Origin: Allorhizobium pseudoryzae
GTDB lineage: Bacteria; Pseudomonadota; Alphaproteobacteria; Rhizobiales; Rhizobiaceae
NCBI RefSeq assembly: GCF_011046245.1
Contig: NZ_CP049241.1
Location: 2,992,001-3,056,000 of the forward strand
DNA length: 64,000 bases
Reading direction: 5' to 3'
Below, in pieces: positions 1 to 11,495 of this stretch (positions are counted from its first letter, which is position 1; every line of letters begins with the position of its first letter). The notes beneath the pieces are model-generated. The model did no database searches, was not told where the DNA came from, and was given only the letters and a program-made list of their open reading frames with translations. Both the position numbers and the translations under genes were made by a program.

Positions 1-154
1 TATCGCGCTCTGCAATGCCGCCGCCTCGCTGGTCGTGGCCGGCAAGGCGACTGATGTGCTGGAAGGCATGATCCTCGCCACCCAGTCGCTGGACAGCGGC
101 AATGCCGCAGCCGTGCTCGACCGCCTTGTCGCGGTCTCCAACGAGACTATCTGA
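1..154 (+). CDS. trpD: Anthranilate phosphoribosyltransferase, C-terminal end (partial)
   Basis: The window opens inside this gene. The last 50 codons are readable in the frame starting at base 2, with TGA at 152-154. The segment [12 protein letters not shown] followed by a helix ending in VSNETI matches the usual C-terminus of TrpD, which transfers phosphoribosyl to anthranilate in tryptophan synthesis. It lies 7 bp upstream of trpC on the same strand, the usual rhizobial trpDC arrangement. The 5' part is outside the window, so integrity cannot be judged. Confidence 0.85.
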   Translation, partial: IALCNAAASLVVAGKATDVLEGMILATQSLDSGNAAAVLDRLVAVSNETI

Positions 155-161
155 GGTGGTC

Positions 162-977
162 ATGAGCGACATCCTGAAAAAGATCGAGGCCTACAAGCTG
201 CAGGAGATCGAGGCGGCCAAGGCGCGCGTCTCGTTGGCCGACCTGAAGGCCATGGCCGCCGACCAGGAGGCGCCGCGCGGCTTCTTGAAGGCCCTCAAGG
301 CAAAACAGCAGGCCGGCGATTTCGGTCTGATCGCGGAAATCAAGAAGGCGAGCCCCTCCAAGGGCCTGATCCGTCCGGATTTCGATCCGCCATCGCTCGC
401 CAAGGCCTATGAGGCCGGTGGCGCGGCCTGCCTCTCCGTCCTGACCGACACGCCGAGTTTTCAAGGCGCGCCGGAGTTTCTGATCGCGGCCCGCAATGCC
501 TGCCGACTGCCGGCGCTGCGCAAAGATTTCATGTTCGACAGCTATCAGGTGCACGAAGCACGTGCCTGGGGCGCGGACTGCATCCTGTTGATTATGGCCT
601 CTCTCTCCGATGACGTGGCAAAACGCCTGGAAGAGGATGCCTTTGCCCTCGGCATGGACGTGCTGGTCGAGGTGCATGACGCCGAAGAAATGGAGCGGGC
701 CCTGAGGCTTGCCTCGCCGCTCGTCGGCATCAACAACCGTAATCTCCGAACCTTTGAGGTGAGCCTGGAGGTGAGCGAGAAGCTGGCCTCCATGGTGCCC
801 GCGGATAAGCTGCTCGTCGGCGAAAGCGGTATCTTCACGCATGCCGACTGCCTGCGGCTGAAAGCGAGCGGCATCTCCACCTTCCTCGTCGGCGAGAGCC
901 TGATGCGCAAGGATGACGTGACGGCGGCAACGCACGCCCTCCTTTTCGGCGAAGCCTCCAGCCAGGCGGCCGAATGA
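162..977 (+). CDS. trpC: Indole-3-glycerol phosphate synthase
   Basis: Converts carboxyphenylaminodeoxyribulose phosphate to indole-3-glycerol phosphate, a cytosolic tryptophan-synthesis step. The protein is 271 residues, normal for a monofunctional TrpC. It shows the signature [11 protein letters not shown] (catalytic and substrate lysines, near residue 58), the strand with LVGINNRNL and the phosphate-binding GESGI loop. The ATG at 162 is preferred over an upstream in-frame start at 102, because that would overlap trpD deeply and a GAGGTGG ribosome-binding site lies at 153-159. The stop overlaps the moaC start (ATGA), implying translational coupling with molybdopterin genes. Confidence 0.96.
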   Translation: MSDILKKIEAYKLQEIEAAKARVSLADLKAMAADQEAPRGFLKALKAKQQAGDFGLIAEIKKASPSKGLIRPDFDPPSLAKAYEAGGAACLSVLTDTPSFQGAPEFLIAARNACRLPALRKDFMFDSYQVHEARAWGADCILLIMASLSDDVAKRLEEDAFALGMDVLVEVHDAEEMERALRLASPLVGINNRNLRTFEVSLEVSEKLASMVPADKLLVGESGIFTHADCLRLKASGISTFLVGESLMRKDDVTAATHALLFGEASSQAAE

Positions 978-1486
978 TGGCCGAAGAGGCGCGTCTCACC
1001 CATATCTCCGCCTCCGGCGAAGCCCATATGGTGGATGTGGCGGACAAGGCGGAGACCGTGCGCGTCGCGACCGCTGCCGGTTACGTCCGCATGCGCCCGG
1101 AGACGCTGGCCCTCATCCGCGACGGCAATGCCAAGAAGGGGGATGTGATTGGCACGGCTCGGCTTGCCGGCATCATGGCGGCGAAGCAGACCGCCAACCT
1201 GATCCCGCTCTGCCATCCGTTGATGCTGAGCAAGGTCTCGGTCGAGATCACCGAGGATGCCACGCTCCCAGGCCTTCGCGTCCAAGCGACGGTGAAGCTG
1301 ACCGGCAAGACGGGCGTCGAGATGGAGGCGCTGACCGCTGTCTCGGTTGCCTGCCTCACCATCTACGACATGGCCAAGGCGGCCGACAAAGGCATGGAGA
1401 TCGGCGGCATTGCACTTCTGGCGAAGAGCGGCGGCAAATCCGGCGATTGGACCCGCAGCCAGGCCGAGAACAAGGCTGACACATAA
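974..1486 (+). CDS. moaC: Cyclic pyranopterin monophosphate synthase (MoaC)
   Basis: Acts after MoaA in molybdenum cofactor synthesis, converting the GTP-derived cyclic intermediate to cyclic pyranopterin monophosphate. The 170-residue product carries HMVDVADK near the N-terminus, the conserved LIPLCHPL segment and [12 protein letters not shown], all typical of MoaC. Two adjacent in-frame ATGs (974 and 977) are possible starts; the first overlaps the trpC stop. moeA follows after 11 bp, so trpC-moaC-moeA read as one transcript. This order is common in rhizobia, where lexA often comes next; here a photolyase gene follows instead. Confidence 0.96.
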   Translation: MMAEEARLTHISASGEAHMVDVADKAETVRVATAAGYVRMRPETLALIRDGNAKKGDVIGTARLAGIMAAKQTANLIPLCHPLMLSKVSVEITEDATLPGLRVQATVKLTGKTGVEMEALTAVSVACLTIYDMAKAADKGMEIGGIALLAKSGGKSGDWTRSQAENKADT

Positions 1487-1497
1487 GGAATGACACC

Positions 1498-2727
1498 ATG
1501 GCCGGCGCGCTTCTTCCTGTCTCCGAGGCCCTGAGCCGGCTTCTGTCGCGTGCCCGACCGGTGGATCAGGCGGAGACGGTCGATCTCAGCCGCGCCGCGG
1601 GACGCGTTCTGGCACAGGATCTGGCCGCGCACCTGACCCAGCCCCCCTTCAATTCTTCCGCCATGGACGGTTACGCGTTGCGGGCCAAGGATGCGCCGGA
1701 GATCGGGTCCGTGCTGACGGTGATCGGCCAATCGGCGGCCGGCCATGCCTTTTCCGGCACGGTCGGACAGGGTGAAGCCGTGCGCATCTTCACCGGAGCA
1801 CCGGTGCCGGAAGGCGCCGACACCGTTCTGATTCAGGAGGACGCGGAAAAGCTCGAGGACAACCGCATCCGCACCACCTTTGCCGTGACCGCCGGTCGCC
1901 ACATCCGCCCGCGTGGCCAGGATTTTGCCGAAGGCGAGGTCGTCTTGTCCGCGGGCACGGTTCTGGATGCGGCGCATGTCACCGTCGCCGCTGCAATGAA
2001 CCATCCCGAGCTATCCGTTTTCCGGCGCCCGCGCGTCGCGCTGATTGCGACCGGCGACGAGCTCGTGGCGCCGGGGGGGCTCCCACGTCATGACCAGATC
2101 ATCGCCTCCAACACCTTTGGTGTCGCAGCGCTGATCGAAGCGGCCGGCGGCGAGGTGCTGGATCTCGGCATCGTCGGTGACGACCGCACCGTGATCGAGG
2201 CTGCGATTGGCCGCGCTGTCGAGGCGCAGGTGGATGTCCTCGTGACGCTCGGCGGGGCTTCTGTCGGGGACCACGACCTCGTCCAGGCCAGCCTGAAGGC
2301 GAAGGGCATGGAGCTTGACTTCTGGCGGATCGCCATGCGGCCGGGAAAACCGCTGATGGTCGGTTCGCTGGGCCCGATGCAGGTGCTGGGCCTGCCCGGC
2401 AATCCGGTCGCGAGCCTCGTCTGCGGGCTTCTTTTCCTGGAGCCGCTGGTTGCAACACTCGCCCGGCGCCCACGCCGCGACCGCTCCGCTTCGGCGCTGA
2501 CCGCCACGACGCTGTCGGCCAACGACCAGCGGCAGGATTACCTGCGGGCAACGCTCTCGCGTGACAATCAGGGGCGTCTGGTGGCGGAAGCCTTCGGCAA
2601 ACAGGATTCATCGATGATGAAGATCTTTGCCCAGTCGGATGCGCTGATCGTGCGGCCACCGCATGCGCCGGAACTGCCGGCCGGTTCCCCCTGCCCGCTC
2701 CTCCTGCTGCGACCGCCGCGCTTGTGA
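1498..2727 (+). CDS. moeA: Molybdopterin molybdotransferase (MoeA)
   Basis: Inserts molybdate into adenylylated molybdopterin. At 409 residues it has normal MoeA length. The N-terminal region has the family signature [10 protein letters not shown], followed by the [14 protein letters not shown] segment. The central MoCF-binding domain shows [11 protein letters not shown] and [13 protein letters not shown], and the late GLPGNPVAS loop is present. The C-terminal domain IV follows. The ATG at 1498 has AAGGA at 1487-1491 just after the moaC stop. It is the last gene of the trp-moa run before a 58-bp gap. Confidence 0.96.
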   Translation: MAGALLPVSEALSRLLSRARPVDQAETVDLSRAAGRVLAQDLAAHLTQPPFNSSAMDGYALRAKDAPEIGSVLTVIGQSAAGHAFSGTVGQGEAVRIFTGAPVPEGADTVLIQEDAEKLEDNRIRTTFAVTAGRHIRPRGQDFAEGEVVLSAGTVLDAAHVTVAAAMNHPELSVFRRPRVALIATGDELVAPGGLPRHDQIIASNTFGVAALIEAAGGEVLDLGIVGDDRTVIEAAIGRAVEAQVDVLVTLGGASVGDHDLVQASLKAKGMELDFWRIAMRPGKPLMVGSLGPMQVLGLPGNPVASLVCGLLFLEPLVATLARRPRRDRSASALTATTLSANDQRQDYLRATLSRDNQGRLVAEAFGKQDSSMMKIFAQSDALIVRPPHAPELPAGSPCPLLLLRPPRL

Positions 2728-2785
2728 TCCGGCACGGGCCATGGCCCGTAACATGCGGTAAGCATTCAAAGATTTGGAGACCCGC

Positions 2786-4240
2786 ATGTCCGATCAAGCC
2801 CCGATCCTTCTCTGGTTCCGCAAGGATTTGAGGCTGGACGACAATGGCGCACTGACGGCGGCCGTTGAGAGCGGCGCGCCGGTCATCTGCGTCTATGTGC
2901 GGGAACCGCAAACGGAGAACGTGGGTCCGCTCGGCGGCGCGCAGGCATGGTGGCTGCATCATTCGCTGGCAGCGCTCGACACCGCCCTGCAAGAAGCGGG
3001 AAACCGGTTGATCCTGCGCAGCGGGCAAGCGGTGGAAACCCTGTCCAAGCTTGCCCAGGACACCGGAGCTCGGGCCGTCTATCTCAATCGGCTCTACGAG
3101 CGTGACGAGATCGATCCCGACATTCTGGAAGCACTCCACAACACAGGTATCGAGGTTAAACGGTTCAAGGGACAGCTGCTGCACGATCCAAAGACGATGC
3201 GGACCGGCAGTGGCGGAACCTACCGGGTCTACACGCCCTTCTGGCGGGCGCTGGAGAAGGAAGGCGAGCCCCGCGAGCCGGTGGACGCACCGGCCTCCGT
3301 CCCCTCACCGAAACGATGGCCTGCGTCCGAGACCCTGAACGACTGGGATCTCCTTCCGACGCGGCCCAACTGGGCGAAAGAATTCGAACCCCTGTGGCAG
3401 CCGGGCGAAGCCGGCGCCCATCAGCGTCTCAAGACATTCATCAGGCGGGCAATCTCCACCTACAAGAAGGATCGCGACCTGCCGGGGCTCGAGGATGCGA
3501 CATCGATGCTGTCGCCGCACCTCGCCTTCGGCGAGATTTCACCGGCGCGGATCTGGCATGCGACCCGGGGACTGCAGGCCACCGAGGACCTTATTCATTT
3601 CCGCAAAGAACTCGTCTGGCGGGAGTTTTCCTACCACCTGCTGGTGGAGTTCCCGAGGCTAGGCGAGGCCAACTGGAACGACCGCTTCGATGCCTTTCCC
3701 TGGCGGTTCGATGCCGCCCAGTTTCAGGCTTGGACGAAGGGCATGACCGGTTATCCGATTGTTGATGCCGGCATGCGCCAGCTCTGGCGGCACGGGTATA
3801 TGCACAACCGCGTGCGCATGATCACCGCCTCCTTCCTGATCAAGGACCTGATGATCGACTGGCGGCGGGGGGAAGCCTGGTTCCGGGATACGCTGCTCGA
3901 TGCCGATCCGGCATCGAATGCGGCCAACTGGCAATGGGTCGCAGGGTCGGGCGCCGATGCCTCGCCCTTCTTCCGGGTGTTCAATCCCATCCTGCAGGGC
4001 GAGAAGTTCGACGGGAACGGCGACTATGTCCGTCGCTTCGTGCCGGAACTGGCGAAGCTGCCGAACAAATACATCCACAAGCCGTTCGATGCGCCGGCGG
4101 ACGTGCTGCAGAAGGCCGGCGTGACACTGGGCAAAACCTATTCCAGGCCCATCGTTGACCATGGGATCGCCCGGGACCGGGCGCTTGCCGCCTATGCGCA
4201 TGTGACGGGCCGGAGCGCGCAAGCCGATCCGCGGGATTGA
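2786..4240 (+). CDS. phrB: Deoxyribodipyrimidine photolyase (class I CPD type)
   Basis: Light-dependent repair of cyclobutane pyrimidine dimers using FAD. The 484-residue protein starts with ILLWFRKDLRLDDN, the N-terminal antenna-binding Rossmann domain (about 5-165). The FAD/DNA-binding half holds WREFSYHLL, GYPIVDAGMRQLW, MHNRVRM and WQWVAGSGADASPFFR, which are diagnostic for class I photolyases. ATG 2786 with GGAG at 2776-2779 is chosen over an in-frame TTG at 2774. A cryptochrome-like role cannot be excluded from sequence, but the conserved active-site segments favour repair. Confidence 0.93.
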   Translation: MSDQAPILLWFRKDLRLDDNGALTAAVESGAPVICVYVREPQTENVGPLGGAQAWWLHHSLAALDTALQEAGNRLILRSGQAVETLSKLAQDTGARAVYLNRLYERDEIDPDILEALHNTGIEVKRFKGQLLHDPKTMRTGSGGTYRVYTPFWRALEKEGEPREPVDAPASVPSPKRWPASETLNDWDLLPTRPNWAKEFEPLWQPGEAGAHQRLKTFIRRAISTYKKDRDLPGLEDATSMLSPHLAFGEISPARIWHATRGLQATEDLIHFRKELVWREFSYHLLVEFPRLGEANWNDRFDAFPWRFDAAQFQAWTKGMTGYPIVDAGMRQLWRHGYMHNRVRMITASFLIKDLMIDWRRGEAWFRDTLLDADPASNAANWQWVAGSGADASPFFRVFNPILQGEKFDGNGDYVRRFVPELAKLPNKYIHKPFDAPADVLQKAGVTLGKTYSRPIVDHGIARDRALAAYAHVTGRSAQADPRD

Positions 4241-4307
4241 TCCCGTCTTGCCGGACAGGTCCTGCGCCATACCTTAGGAGGTCAATCAGCAAGAACGGAG
4301 ACACATC

Positions 4308-4880
4308 ATGGCGGACCTCAGGATCGGCATCATCATGAGCACCACGCGGGAGGGACGCTTTGCCGACAAGCCGGCGCAGTGGCTGAAAGCGATCGGCGAC
4401 GAGCGGCCCGACCTGGATGTCGAACTGATCGATCTGCGGGACTACCCGCTGCCCTTCTTTAACGAAAAGGCCTCACCCGCCTCGCAGCCATCGCAGAACC
4501 CGGTCTCGCGGCAATGGGCATCGAAGATCGGCAGCCTGGATGGCTTCGTTTTCATCACTGCGGAATACAATCACGGCTATTCCGGTGTGCTCAAGAACGC
4601 GATGGACTACATCTATACCGAATGGAATCGCAAGCCGGCCAGCTTCGTCGCCTATGGCGGTGTCGGCGGCGCAAGGGCTGTCGAACAGTTGCGGCTCGTG
4701 TGCGTGGAACTGCAGATGGCGCCGCTGCGCAATGCGGTGCACATTGCAAGAGAGCAGTTCGGCCCGGTCATGAACGGCGAAAAGCAGCTGTCCGACTTCG
4801 ATGCGCTCGGCAAGGCGGCGGGCGGCATGCTGGACGAGCTGTCCTGGTGGACGAAAACACTGAAGGCCGGGCGCTCCTGA
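4308..4880 (+). CDS. NADPH-dependent FMN reductase family protein
   Basis: A 190-residue flavodoxin-like quinone/azo/chromate-type reductase. The N-terminal strand is followed by the phosphate-binding segment IIMSTTREGRF for FMN, and the TAEYNHGYSGVLKNAMD motif near residues 83-100 is the classic family signature for flavin and dimer contacts. GVGGARAVEQLR is the second conserved loop. It has its own ribosome-binding site (CGGAGACACATC) and is convergent with pyrG. The physiological substrate cannot be predicted; quinone or stress-related reduction is typical. Confidence 0.88.
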   Translation: MADLRIGIIMSTTREGRFADKPAQWLKAIGDERPDLDVELIDLRDYPLPFFNEKASPASQPSQNPVSRQWASKIGSLDGFVFITAEYNHGYSGVLKNAMDYIYTEWNRKPASFVAYGGVGGARAVEQLRLVCVELQMAPLRNAVHIAREQFGPVMNGEKQLSDFDALGKAAGGMLDELSWWTKTLKAGRS

Positions 4881-4918
4881 GAGCAACCGGCCTTCTAGAT
4901 CCTGTCGTTATCGATGGG

Positions 4919-6607
<1,689 letters not shown>

Positions 6608-6638
6608 TTAAAGCTGTTGAAATCTGGACAAAAGAAAA

Positions 6639-6661
6639 CCGGCAGGCTTGTCACCTGCCGG
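6639..6661 (-). terminator. Rho-independent terminator after secG
   Basis: Perfect 8-bp stem CCGGCAGG/CCTGCCGG with a 7-nt loop. Read on the minus strand the stem is followed by TTTTCTTTTG. It sits 22 bp after the secG stop and before pyrG, so pyrG probably has its own promoter in the following 90 bp. Confidence 0.8.
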
Positions 6662-6683
6662 ACGTTTGAATGGTGGACGACCG

Positions 6684-7082
6684 TTACTGGCCGGTCGGAA
6701 CGGCTGCGGGATCGGCCGGCGCTGCCGGGGCCGCAGCACCAGGGGCCGCCGCGCCATTCGCCGGAGCCTGCTGACCGGGCGTCGGGCCGAGCGAGTCGAG
6801 AATGCCGTTGCCGCTTCCCTGCTGGGTTGCCGGAATGCGGTCGAGAATATCGGTCGGGCGGGCTTCGTAGCGCGCGAGGATGCCGAGCGCGAGCGAGGTG
6901 ATGAAGAACAGCGTCGCCAGGATCGCCGTGGTGCGGGTCAGGGCGTTTGCCGTGCCGCGGGCCGACATGAAACCGGAGCCGCCGCCAATACCAAGGCCGC
7001 CACCTTCGGAACGTTGGATAAGCACCACGCCGACAAGGGCCAGCACGATCATGAGATGGATAACGATCAATACGGTCTGCAT
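6684..7082 (-). CDS. secG: Protein-export membrane protein SecG
   Basis: Small subunit of the SecYEG translocon in the inner membrane. The 132-residue protein has two hydrophobic segments (about 3-20 and 50-70) flanking the conserved cytoplasmic loop with IQRSEGGGLGIGGGSG. The C-terminal 45 residues form an Ala/Pro/Gly-rich tail, typical of alphaproteobacterial SecG and longer than the E. coli form. It lies between tpiA and pyrG, a neighbourhood commonly seen in rhizobia (tpiA-secG-pyrG). Confidence 0.93.
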   Translation of the reverse strand: MQTVLIVIHLMIVLALVGVVLIQRSEGGGLGIGGGSGFMSARGTANALTRTTAILATLFFITSLALGILARYEARPTDILDRIPATQQGSGNGILDSLGPTPGQQAPANGAAAPGAAAPAAPADPAAVPTGQ

Positions 7083-7199
7083 ATCAGTCCAGTCCTGCGC
7101 GCCCGTCCGGCGGCATACATACGAAATCTGGCCGGCTCTTTACCTGAGCCTGACCAGCATTCCAAGGGCTAAAAGAAGAATCGAACGCGTCACGCCGTT

Positions 7200-7970
7200 T
7201 TAGGCGGTCAGCGCCTCGTAAGCCTGATAGATGGCAAGGAAGTCCGTCGCTTTCAAGCTCGCCCCGCCAACCAGCGCGCCATCGACATTCGCAACACCCA
7301 TCAACTCCTTGGCGTTGCTGGGTTTCACCGAGCCGCCATACAGGATGCGCATGCGCTTGCCTTCGCCCTTGAAGCGCGTGACGAGCTCGTCGCGCATGAA
7401 GGCATGCGCCTTTTTCACGTCATCGACGGTCGGCGTAAGCCCGGTACCGATCGCCCAGACCGGCTCATAGGCGATGACGGTATTCTCCGCGGTAGCGCTG
7501 TCAGGAACCGATGCCGCAAGCTGTCGCTTCAGCACATCCAGCGTCTGGCCGGCCTTGCGCTCGTCTGCCGTTTCCCCGATGCAGATGATAGCGGTCAGAT
7601 CCGCGGCATAGGCGGCTTCCGCCTTGGCGCGCACCAGATGATCGGTTTCAGCATGATCGCTGCGGCGTTCGGAATGTCCGACGATCACATAGGTGCCGAA
7701 GCAGTCGGCGATCATCTCGGCGGACAGATCACCGGTATGCGCGCCCGACGGGTTCTGATGGCAATCCTGCGCGCCGATCGCGAGCGGGCTGTCGGTGCAC
7801 AAGGCCGTCGCCACATAAAGAAGCGTGGCCGGCGGGCAGATCAGCGCCTCGACCTTTGCAGCGAGCGGTCCATCCACGCCGGCGGCGATCGCCTTGATCT
7901 GGTCGAGCGACGCGCGCGTGCCGTTCATCTTCCAGTTTCCCGCCACAAGCGGGCGAACATCTGGCGTCAT
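7200..7970 (-). CDS. tpiA: Triosephosphate isomerase
   Basis: Interconverts dihydroxyacetone phosphate and glyceraldehyde-3-phosphate. The 256-residue TIM barrel keeps all catalytic residues: Lys14 in GNWKMNG, His99 in VIVGHSERR and Glu169 in [11 protein letters not shown]. The phosphate loop [10 protein letters not shown] and the late GALVGGASL are present. It is followed on the same strand by secG after 117 bp. Its start is ATG at 7970, with the upstream 148 bp holding its likely promoter. Confidence 0.97.
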   Translation of the reverse strand: MTPDVRPLVAGNWKMNGTRASLDQIKAIAAGVDGPLAAKVEALICPPATLLYVATALCTDSPLAIGAQDCHQNPSGAHTGDLSAEMIADCFGTYVIVGHSERRSDHAETDHLVRAKAEAAYAADLTAIICIGETADERKAGQTLDVLKRQLAASVPDSATAENTVIAYEPVWAIGTGLTPTVDDVKKAHAFMRDELVTRFKGEGKRMRILYGGSVKPSNAKELMGVANVDGALVGGASLKATDFLAIYQAYEALTA

Positions 7971-8118
7971 GTCGTCTAGTTTCCTTCAGCTCCCGGCAAT
8001 CCTCGAACAGATTGCCACCTCACACTATTTCTCTCATGCCTCTTAGACGGTAAACGATCGAATTGGTATGGAAAACCACCGCTTTGGTTCAAAAGCGTGG
8101 TTAAGACCGCCTGCAAAC

Positions 8119-9003
8119 TCACCGCCCCGTGAGGATGAAGTTCAAAATGTCGCGCCAATCGCACATCCTGATCGGCGTTCCATGACCGCCCGTGTTATAG
8201 AGGCGAAACTGCACCGGATATTTCTTTGCCGCCATCTTCTGGTACAGCGCGATCTGGTCGCTTGCGGCATATACCTTGTCGGCGCTGCCATGCGCCAGAT
8301 AGACCGGCAGTTTCAGCCGCGCAGCCGGTGTTGTCAAAAAGCCTGGATCCGGCGGGCCACCCATCATCACCAGCCCCTTCAGGTAACGGACGGCCTCCTT
8401 GTCGCGGCTCACGCTCTGGCAGATGAACCCGCCCATCGAGGCACAGGCCAGGATGACCGGCCGGCCTTTCGACAGTTCGAAGACATGCCGGATCAGAGCT
8501 GCCACATCGGCGGCGCCGTTGGGATCGAAGGATTTGATCGAGGGTGCGTAATAGGTGCCGCCGTTCAACACGGCGAGGTTCTTCAGCCGGTTGAAGTTTC
8601 CGCCGAAGGTCAGGTCGTTGACGCCGAGCCTGCGATCTCCGCCACGCCCGTGAATGAAGATCACCGTAAAGGCGGCGTTCTCATCCGGCCCGACACGTGC
8701 CACATCCAGCCGGGCACCGGCGAGCTGCAGCGTCTCGTTGACCTGGAATCGTCTGACGCGGGTATCGACATACGGCGACTTCACCCGCCGTTCGGGCTCT
8801 TCGTCCCGGTCGTTGATGTCACGTTCCTCGATGTAGTCGATGATCTGGAAGGCACCATCGTCGCGTGATTCGATGACACCCTGGCGGGAGAAAAGGTCGT
8901 CCTTGAAGGGGCGGATCGGGCCGTCCCGCCCGACGGCATCGGTCGCCACGATCAGGCTGACAGCCACGAGAAAGACCCGGACGATGAAATGATCTGTGGA
9001 CAT
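8119..9003 (-). CDS. Exported alpha/beta-fold hydrolase
   Basis: A 294-residue hydrolase with an N-terminal hydrophobic signal segment (about 6-24), so probably periplasmic. The fold is supported by the oxyanion loop FIHGRGG (about 117-122), the nucleophile elbow CASMGG with Ser189, the acid Asp242 in AHGSADK and His274 in TGGHG. About 90 residues precede the core, with several acidic and basic pairs (for example DRDEEPERR) of unknown role. The gene is divergent from parE. The substrate is unknown; esterase, acylhydrolase or a non-catalytic relative are all possible. Confidence 0.75.
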   Translation of the reverse strand: MSTDHFIVRVFLVAVSLIVATDAVGRDGPIRPFKDDLFSRQGVIESRDDGAFQIIDYIEERDINDRDEEPERRVKSPYVDTRVRRFQVNETLQLAGARLDVARVGPDENAAFTVIFIHGRGGDRRLGVNDLTFGGNFNRLKNLAVLNGGTYYAPSIKSFDPNGAADVAALIRHVFELSKGRPVILACASMGGFICQSVSRDKEAVRYLKGLVMMGGPPDPGFLTTPAARLKLPVYLAHGSADKVYAASDQIALYQKMAAKKYPVQFRLYNTGGHGTPIRMCDWRDILNFILTGR

Positions 9004-9213
9004 GCGGCCCTTCGCTCAGTTACCCGTGACGCGCCGCCTTGCCTTGCAGCATGGGGCGGCGCAAATCCTGTCATGACAAGGTGCCACGGCTGTGGCATCG
9101 CGAAAAAGCCGGATATCTGGCACACTCGCAACCGATTCGATAGCCAAGAGCTGCCGGACCTTCCCTCCCCGGCCCCCGGCGGCGCGGCCGACATGCGGAC
9201 TAGAACGGAACCC

Positions 9214-11268
9214 ATGGACGATACAAGCGACCTCTTTGCCAGCATCCCCGCCGCAAGCCCGAAGGCTTCCGATGCGCCGGCGGAGGCGCGACCGAAAGCC
9301 CCTGCCGCGCAAAAGCCCGTACCCGCGGCGCCCGCTTCGCCTGACACCTACGACGCCTCCTCGATCCGGGTCCTCGAAGGACTGGAGCCGGTGCGCATGC
9401 GCCCCGGCATGTATATCGGCGGGACCGACGAAAAGGCGCTGCACCACCTGTTTGCCGAAGTCATCGACAACTCGATGGACGAGGCGGTGGCAGGACACGC
9501 CAATTTCATCGAGGTGCATCTGGATACCGAGGGCTTCCTGACCGTTACCGACAACGGCCGCGGCATTCCGGTCGAAAACCACCCCCAGGTGCCCGGCAAA
9601 TCGACGCTCGAAGTCATCATGACCAAGCTGCATGCGGGCGGTAAGTTCGACGGCAAGGCCTACGAGACCTCGGGCGGTCTGCACGGCGTCGGCGTGTCGG
9701 TGGTCAATGCGCTGTCGGACGTGCTCGAAGTCGAGGTGGCCCGCAACCGCAAACTCTATCGCCAGCGTTTTTCACGCGGCGTGCCGCAGGGCGGTCTGGA
9801 AGAACTCGGCGATGTGCACAACCGGCGCGGCACACGCGTGCGCTTCCATCCCGATCCGCAGATCTTTGGCGACCATGCCCGCTTCGAGCCGGGCCGCATC
9901 TTCCGCATGGCGCGCTCCAAGGCTTATCTGTTCGGTGGCGTGGAAATCCGCTGGAGCTGCGATCCGGGTGTCGTGCCGGCCGGCGGCGAAATCCCTGAAA
10001 AGGCGGTCTTCCACTTCCCGGGCGGCCTCAAGGATTATCTGGCGGCGACGCTCGGCAAGGAATTCACCGTCACCCGCGAGATCTTCTCGGGCCGGACGGA
10101 AAAGACCGGCGGCCATGGCGCGCTTGAATGGGCGATCACCTGGTACGGTGGCGATCCGCAGGTGCATTCCTACTGCAACACCATCCCGACCCCGGAAGGC
10201 GGCACGCATGAGGCGGGTCTGCGCATCGCGCTCCTGAAGGGGCTGAAGAACTATGCCGAACTGACGCAGAACAAGCGTGCCAAGGATATCACCACAGACG
10301 ACGTGATGATTTCCGCCGTCGGTATGTTGTCGGTGTTCATCCGCGAGCCGGAATTCGTCGGCCAGACGAAGGACAAGCTGGCGACCGTGGAAGCCCAGAG
10401 GATCGTCGAGAATGCGCTGCGCGATCCCTTCGACCACTATCTGGTCGGCAATCCGGGCGAAGCGGCAAAACTGCTCGACTGGGTGATCGAGCGGGCGGAA
10501 GAGCGCCTGCGCCGCCGCAAGGAAAAGGAAGTCAACCGCAAGACGGCGGTGCGCAAGCTGCGCCTGCCCGGCAAGCTCGCGGACTGCTCGCAAAACACGG
10601 CCGAAGGTGCGGAGCTCTTCATCGTTGAGGGCGACTCGGCCGGCGGCTCCGCCAAGCAGGCGCGCAACCGCATGAACCAGGCGATCCTGCCGCTGCGCGG
10701 CAAGATTTTGAACGTCGGCAGCGCCAGCCGTGAAAAACTGTCTGCCAACCAGCAGATCGCCGACCTGATCCAGGCGCTCGGTTGCGGCACGCGGACGAAA
10801 TTCCGCGAGGAAGACCTGCGCTACGAGCGCGTCATCATCATGACCGATGCCGACGTGGACGGTGCGCATATCGCCTCGCTGCTGATCACCTTCTTCTACC
10901 AGGAAATGCCGGAGCTGATCCGCGGCGGCCACCTCTTCCTCGCCGTGCCGCCGCTCTACGTCATCCGCCAGGGCGCCAAGACCGTCTACGCCCGCGACGA
11001 CATCCATCGCGCCGAGCTGATGGAAACCGTGTTCAAGGGCAAGAAGGTCGAGATCGGCCGATTCAAGGGTCTCGGCGAGATGATGCCGGCGCAGCTCAAG
11101 GAAACCACGATGGATCCCGAGAAGCGCACGCTTTTGCGCGTCGGGATCGACGAGGTGGATTTCGAGGGGACGCGCGAAGCCGTCGACAACCTGATGGGCA
11201 CGAAGGCGGATGCGCGTTTCCGGTTTATCCAGGACCGCGCGGCATTTGCCGACAACCTGGACATCTGA
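9214..11268 (+). CDS. parE: DNA topoisomerase IV subunit B
   Basis: ATPase subunit of topoisomerase IV, which decatenates chromosomes. The protein is 684 residues, the usual alphaproteobacterial ParE length. After a Pro/Ala-rich N-terminal tail of about 45 residues, the GHKL ATPase follows with VRMRPGMYIGG, EVIDNSMDEA, DNGRGIP and GGLHGVGVSVVNAL. The TOPRIM domain contributes EGDSAGGSAKQARN and TDADVDGAHI. It lacks the GyrB C-terminal insert. ATG 9214 fits homologues; upstream in-frame starts from 8989 would add 75 non-conserved residues and run over the divergent hydrolase start. Confidence 0.95.
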   Translation: MDDTSDLFASIPAASPKASDAPAEARPKAPAAQKPVPAAPASPDTYDASSIRVLEGLEPVRMRPGMYIGGTDEKALHHLFAEVIDNSMDEAVAGHANFIEVHLDTEGFLTVTDNGRGIPVENHPQVPGKSTLEVIMTKLHAGGKFDGKAYETSGGLHGVGVSVVNALSDVLEVEVARNRKLYRQRFSRGVPQGGLEELGDVHNRRGTRVRFHPDPQIFGDHARFEPGRIFRMARSKAYLFGGVEIRWSCDPGVVPAGGEIPEKAVFHFPGGLKDYLAATLGKEFTVTREIFSGRTEKTGGHGALEWAITWYGGDPQVHSYCNTIPTPEGGTHEAGLRIALLKGLKNYAELTQNKRAKDITTDDVMISAVGMLSVFIREPEFVGQTKDKLATVEAQRIVENALRDPFDHYLVGNPGEAAKLLDWVIERAEERLRRRKEKEVNRKTAVRKLRLPGKLADCSQNTAEGAELFIVEGDSAGGSAKQARNRMNQAILPLRGKILNVGSASREKLSANQQIADLIQALGCGTRTKFREEDLRYERVIIMTDADVDGAHIASLLITFFYQEMPELIRGGHLFLAVPPLYVIRQGAKTVYARDDIHRAELMETVFKGKKVEIGRFKGLGEMMPAQLKETTMDPEKRTLLRVGIDEVDFEGTREAVDNLMGTKADARFRFIQDRAAFADNLDI

Positions 11269-11289
11269 GGCTGCAAAGGTGTGCATCCT

Positions 11290-11314
11290 GCAGGTCCGCC
11301 CGGTGCGGACCTGC
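11290..11314 (+). terminator. Hairpin after parE
   Basis: Perfect 10-bp inverted repeat GCAGGTCCGC / GCGGACCTGC with a 5-nt loop, 21 bp after the parE stop. No strong T-run follows, so it may be a weak intrinsic terminator or an mRNA 3' stabiliser. The remaining roughly 180 bp before the next gene show no other clear signal. Confidence 0.55.
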
Positions 11315-11495
11315 GTCATACTCCCGTCATGGTTTCAGTGTCACTGCAGTCTCGGACCTCCGGACACGATTTACTTTGCTTTAAGCCTGTCAGCCGCTAG
11401 ACGGTGAACCGTGTCGATGTATTAATCGATCGTGCGCTATCTGCTGGATGTGTTTAAATCCGTTCCGGCGCGCGACATAAGGATGACATTGTACC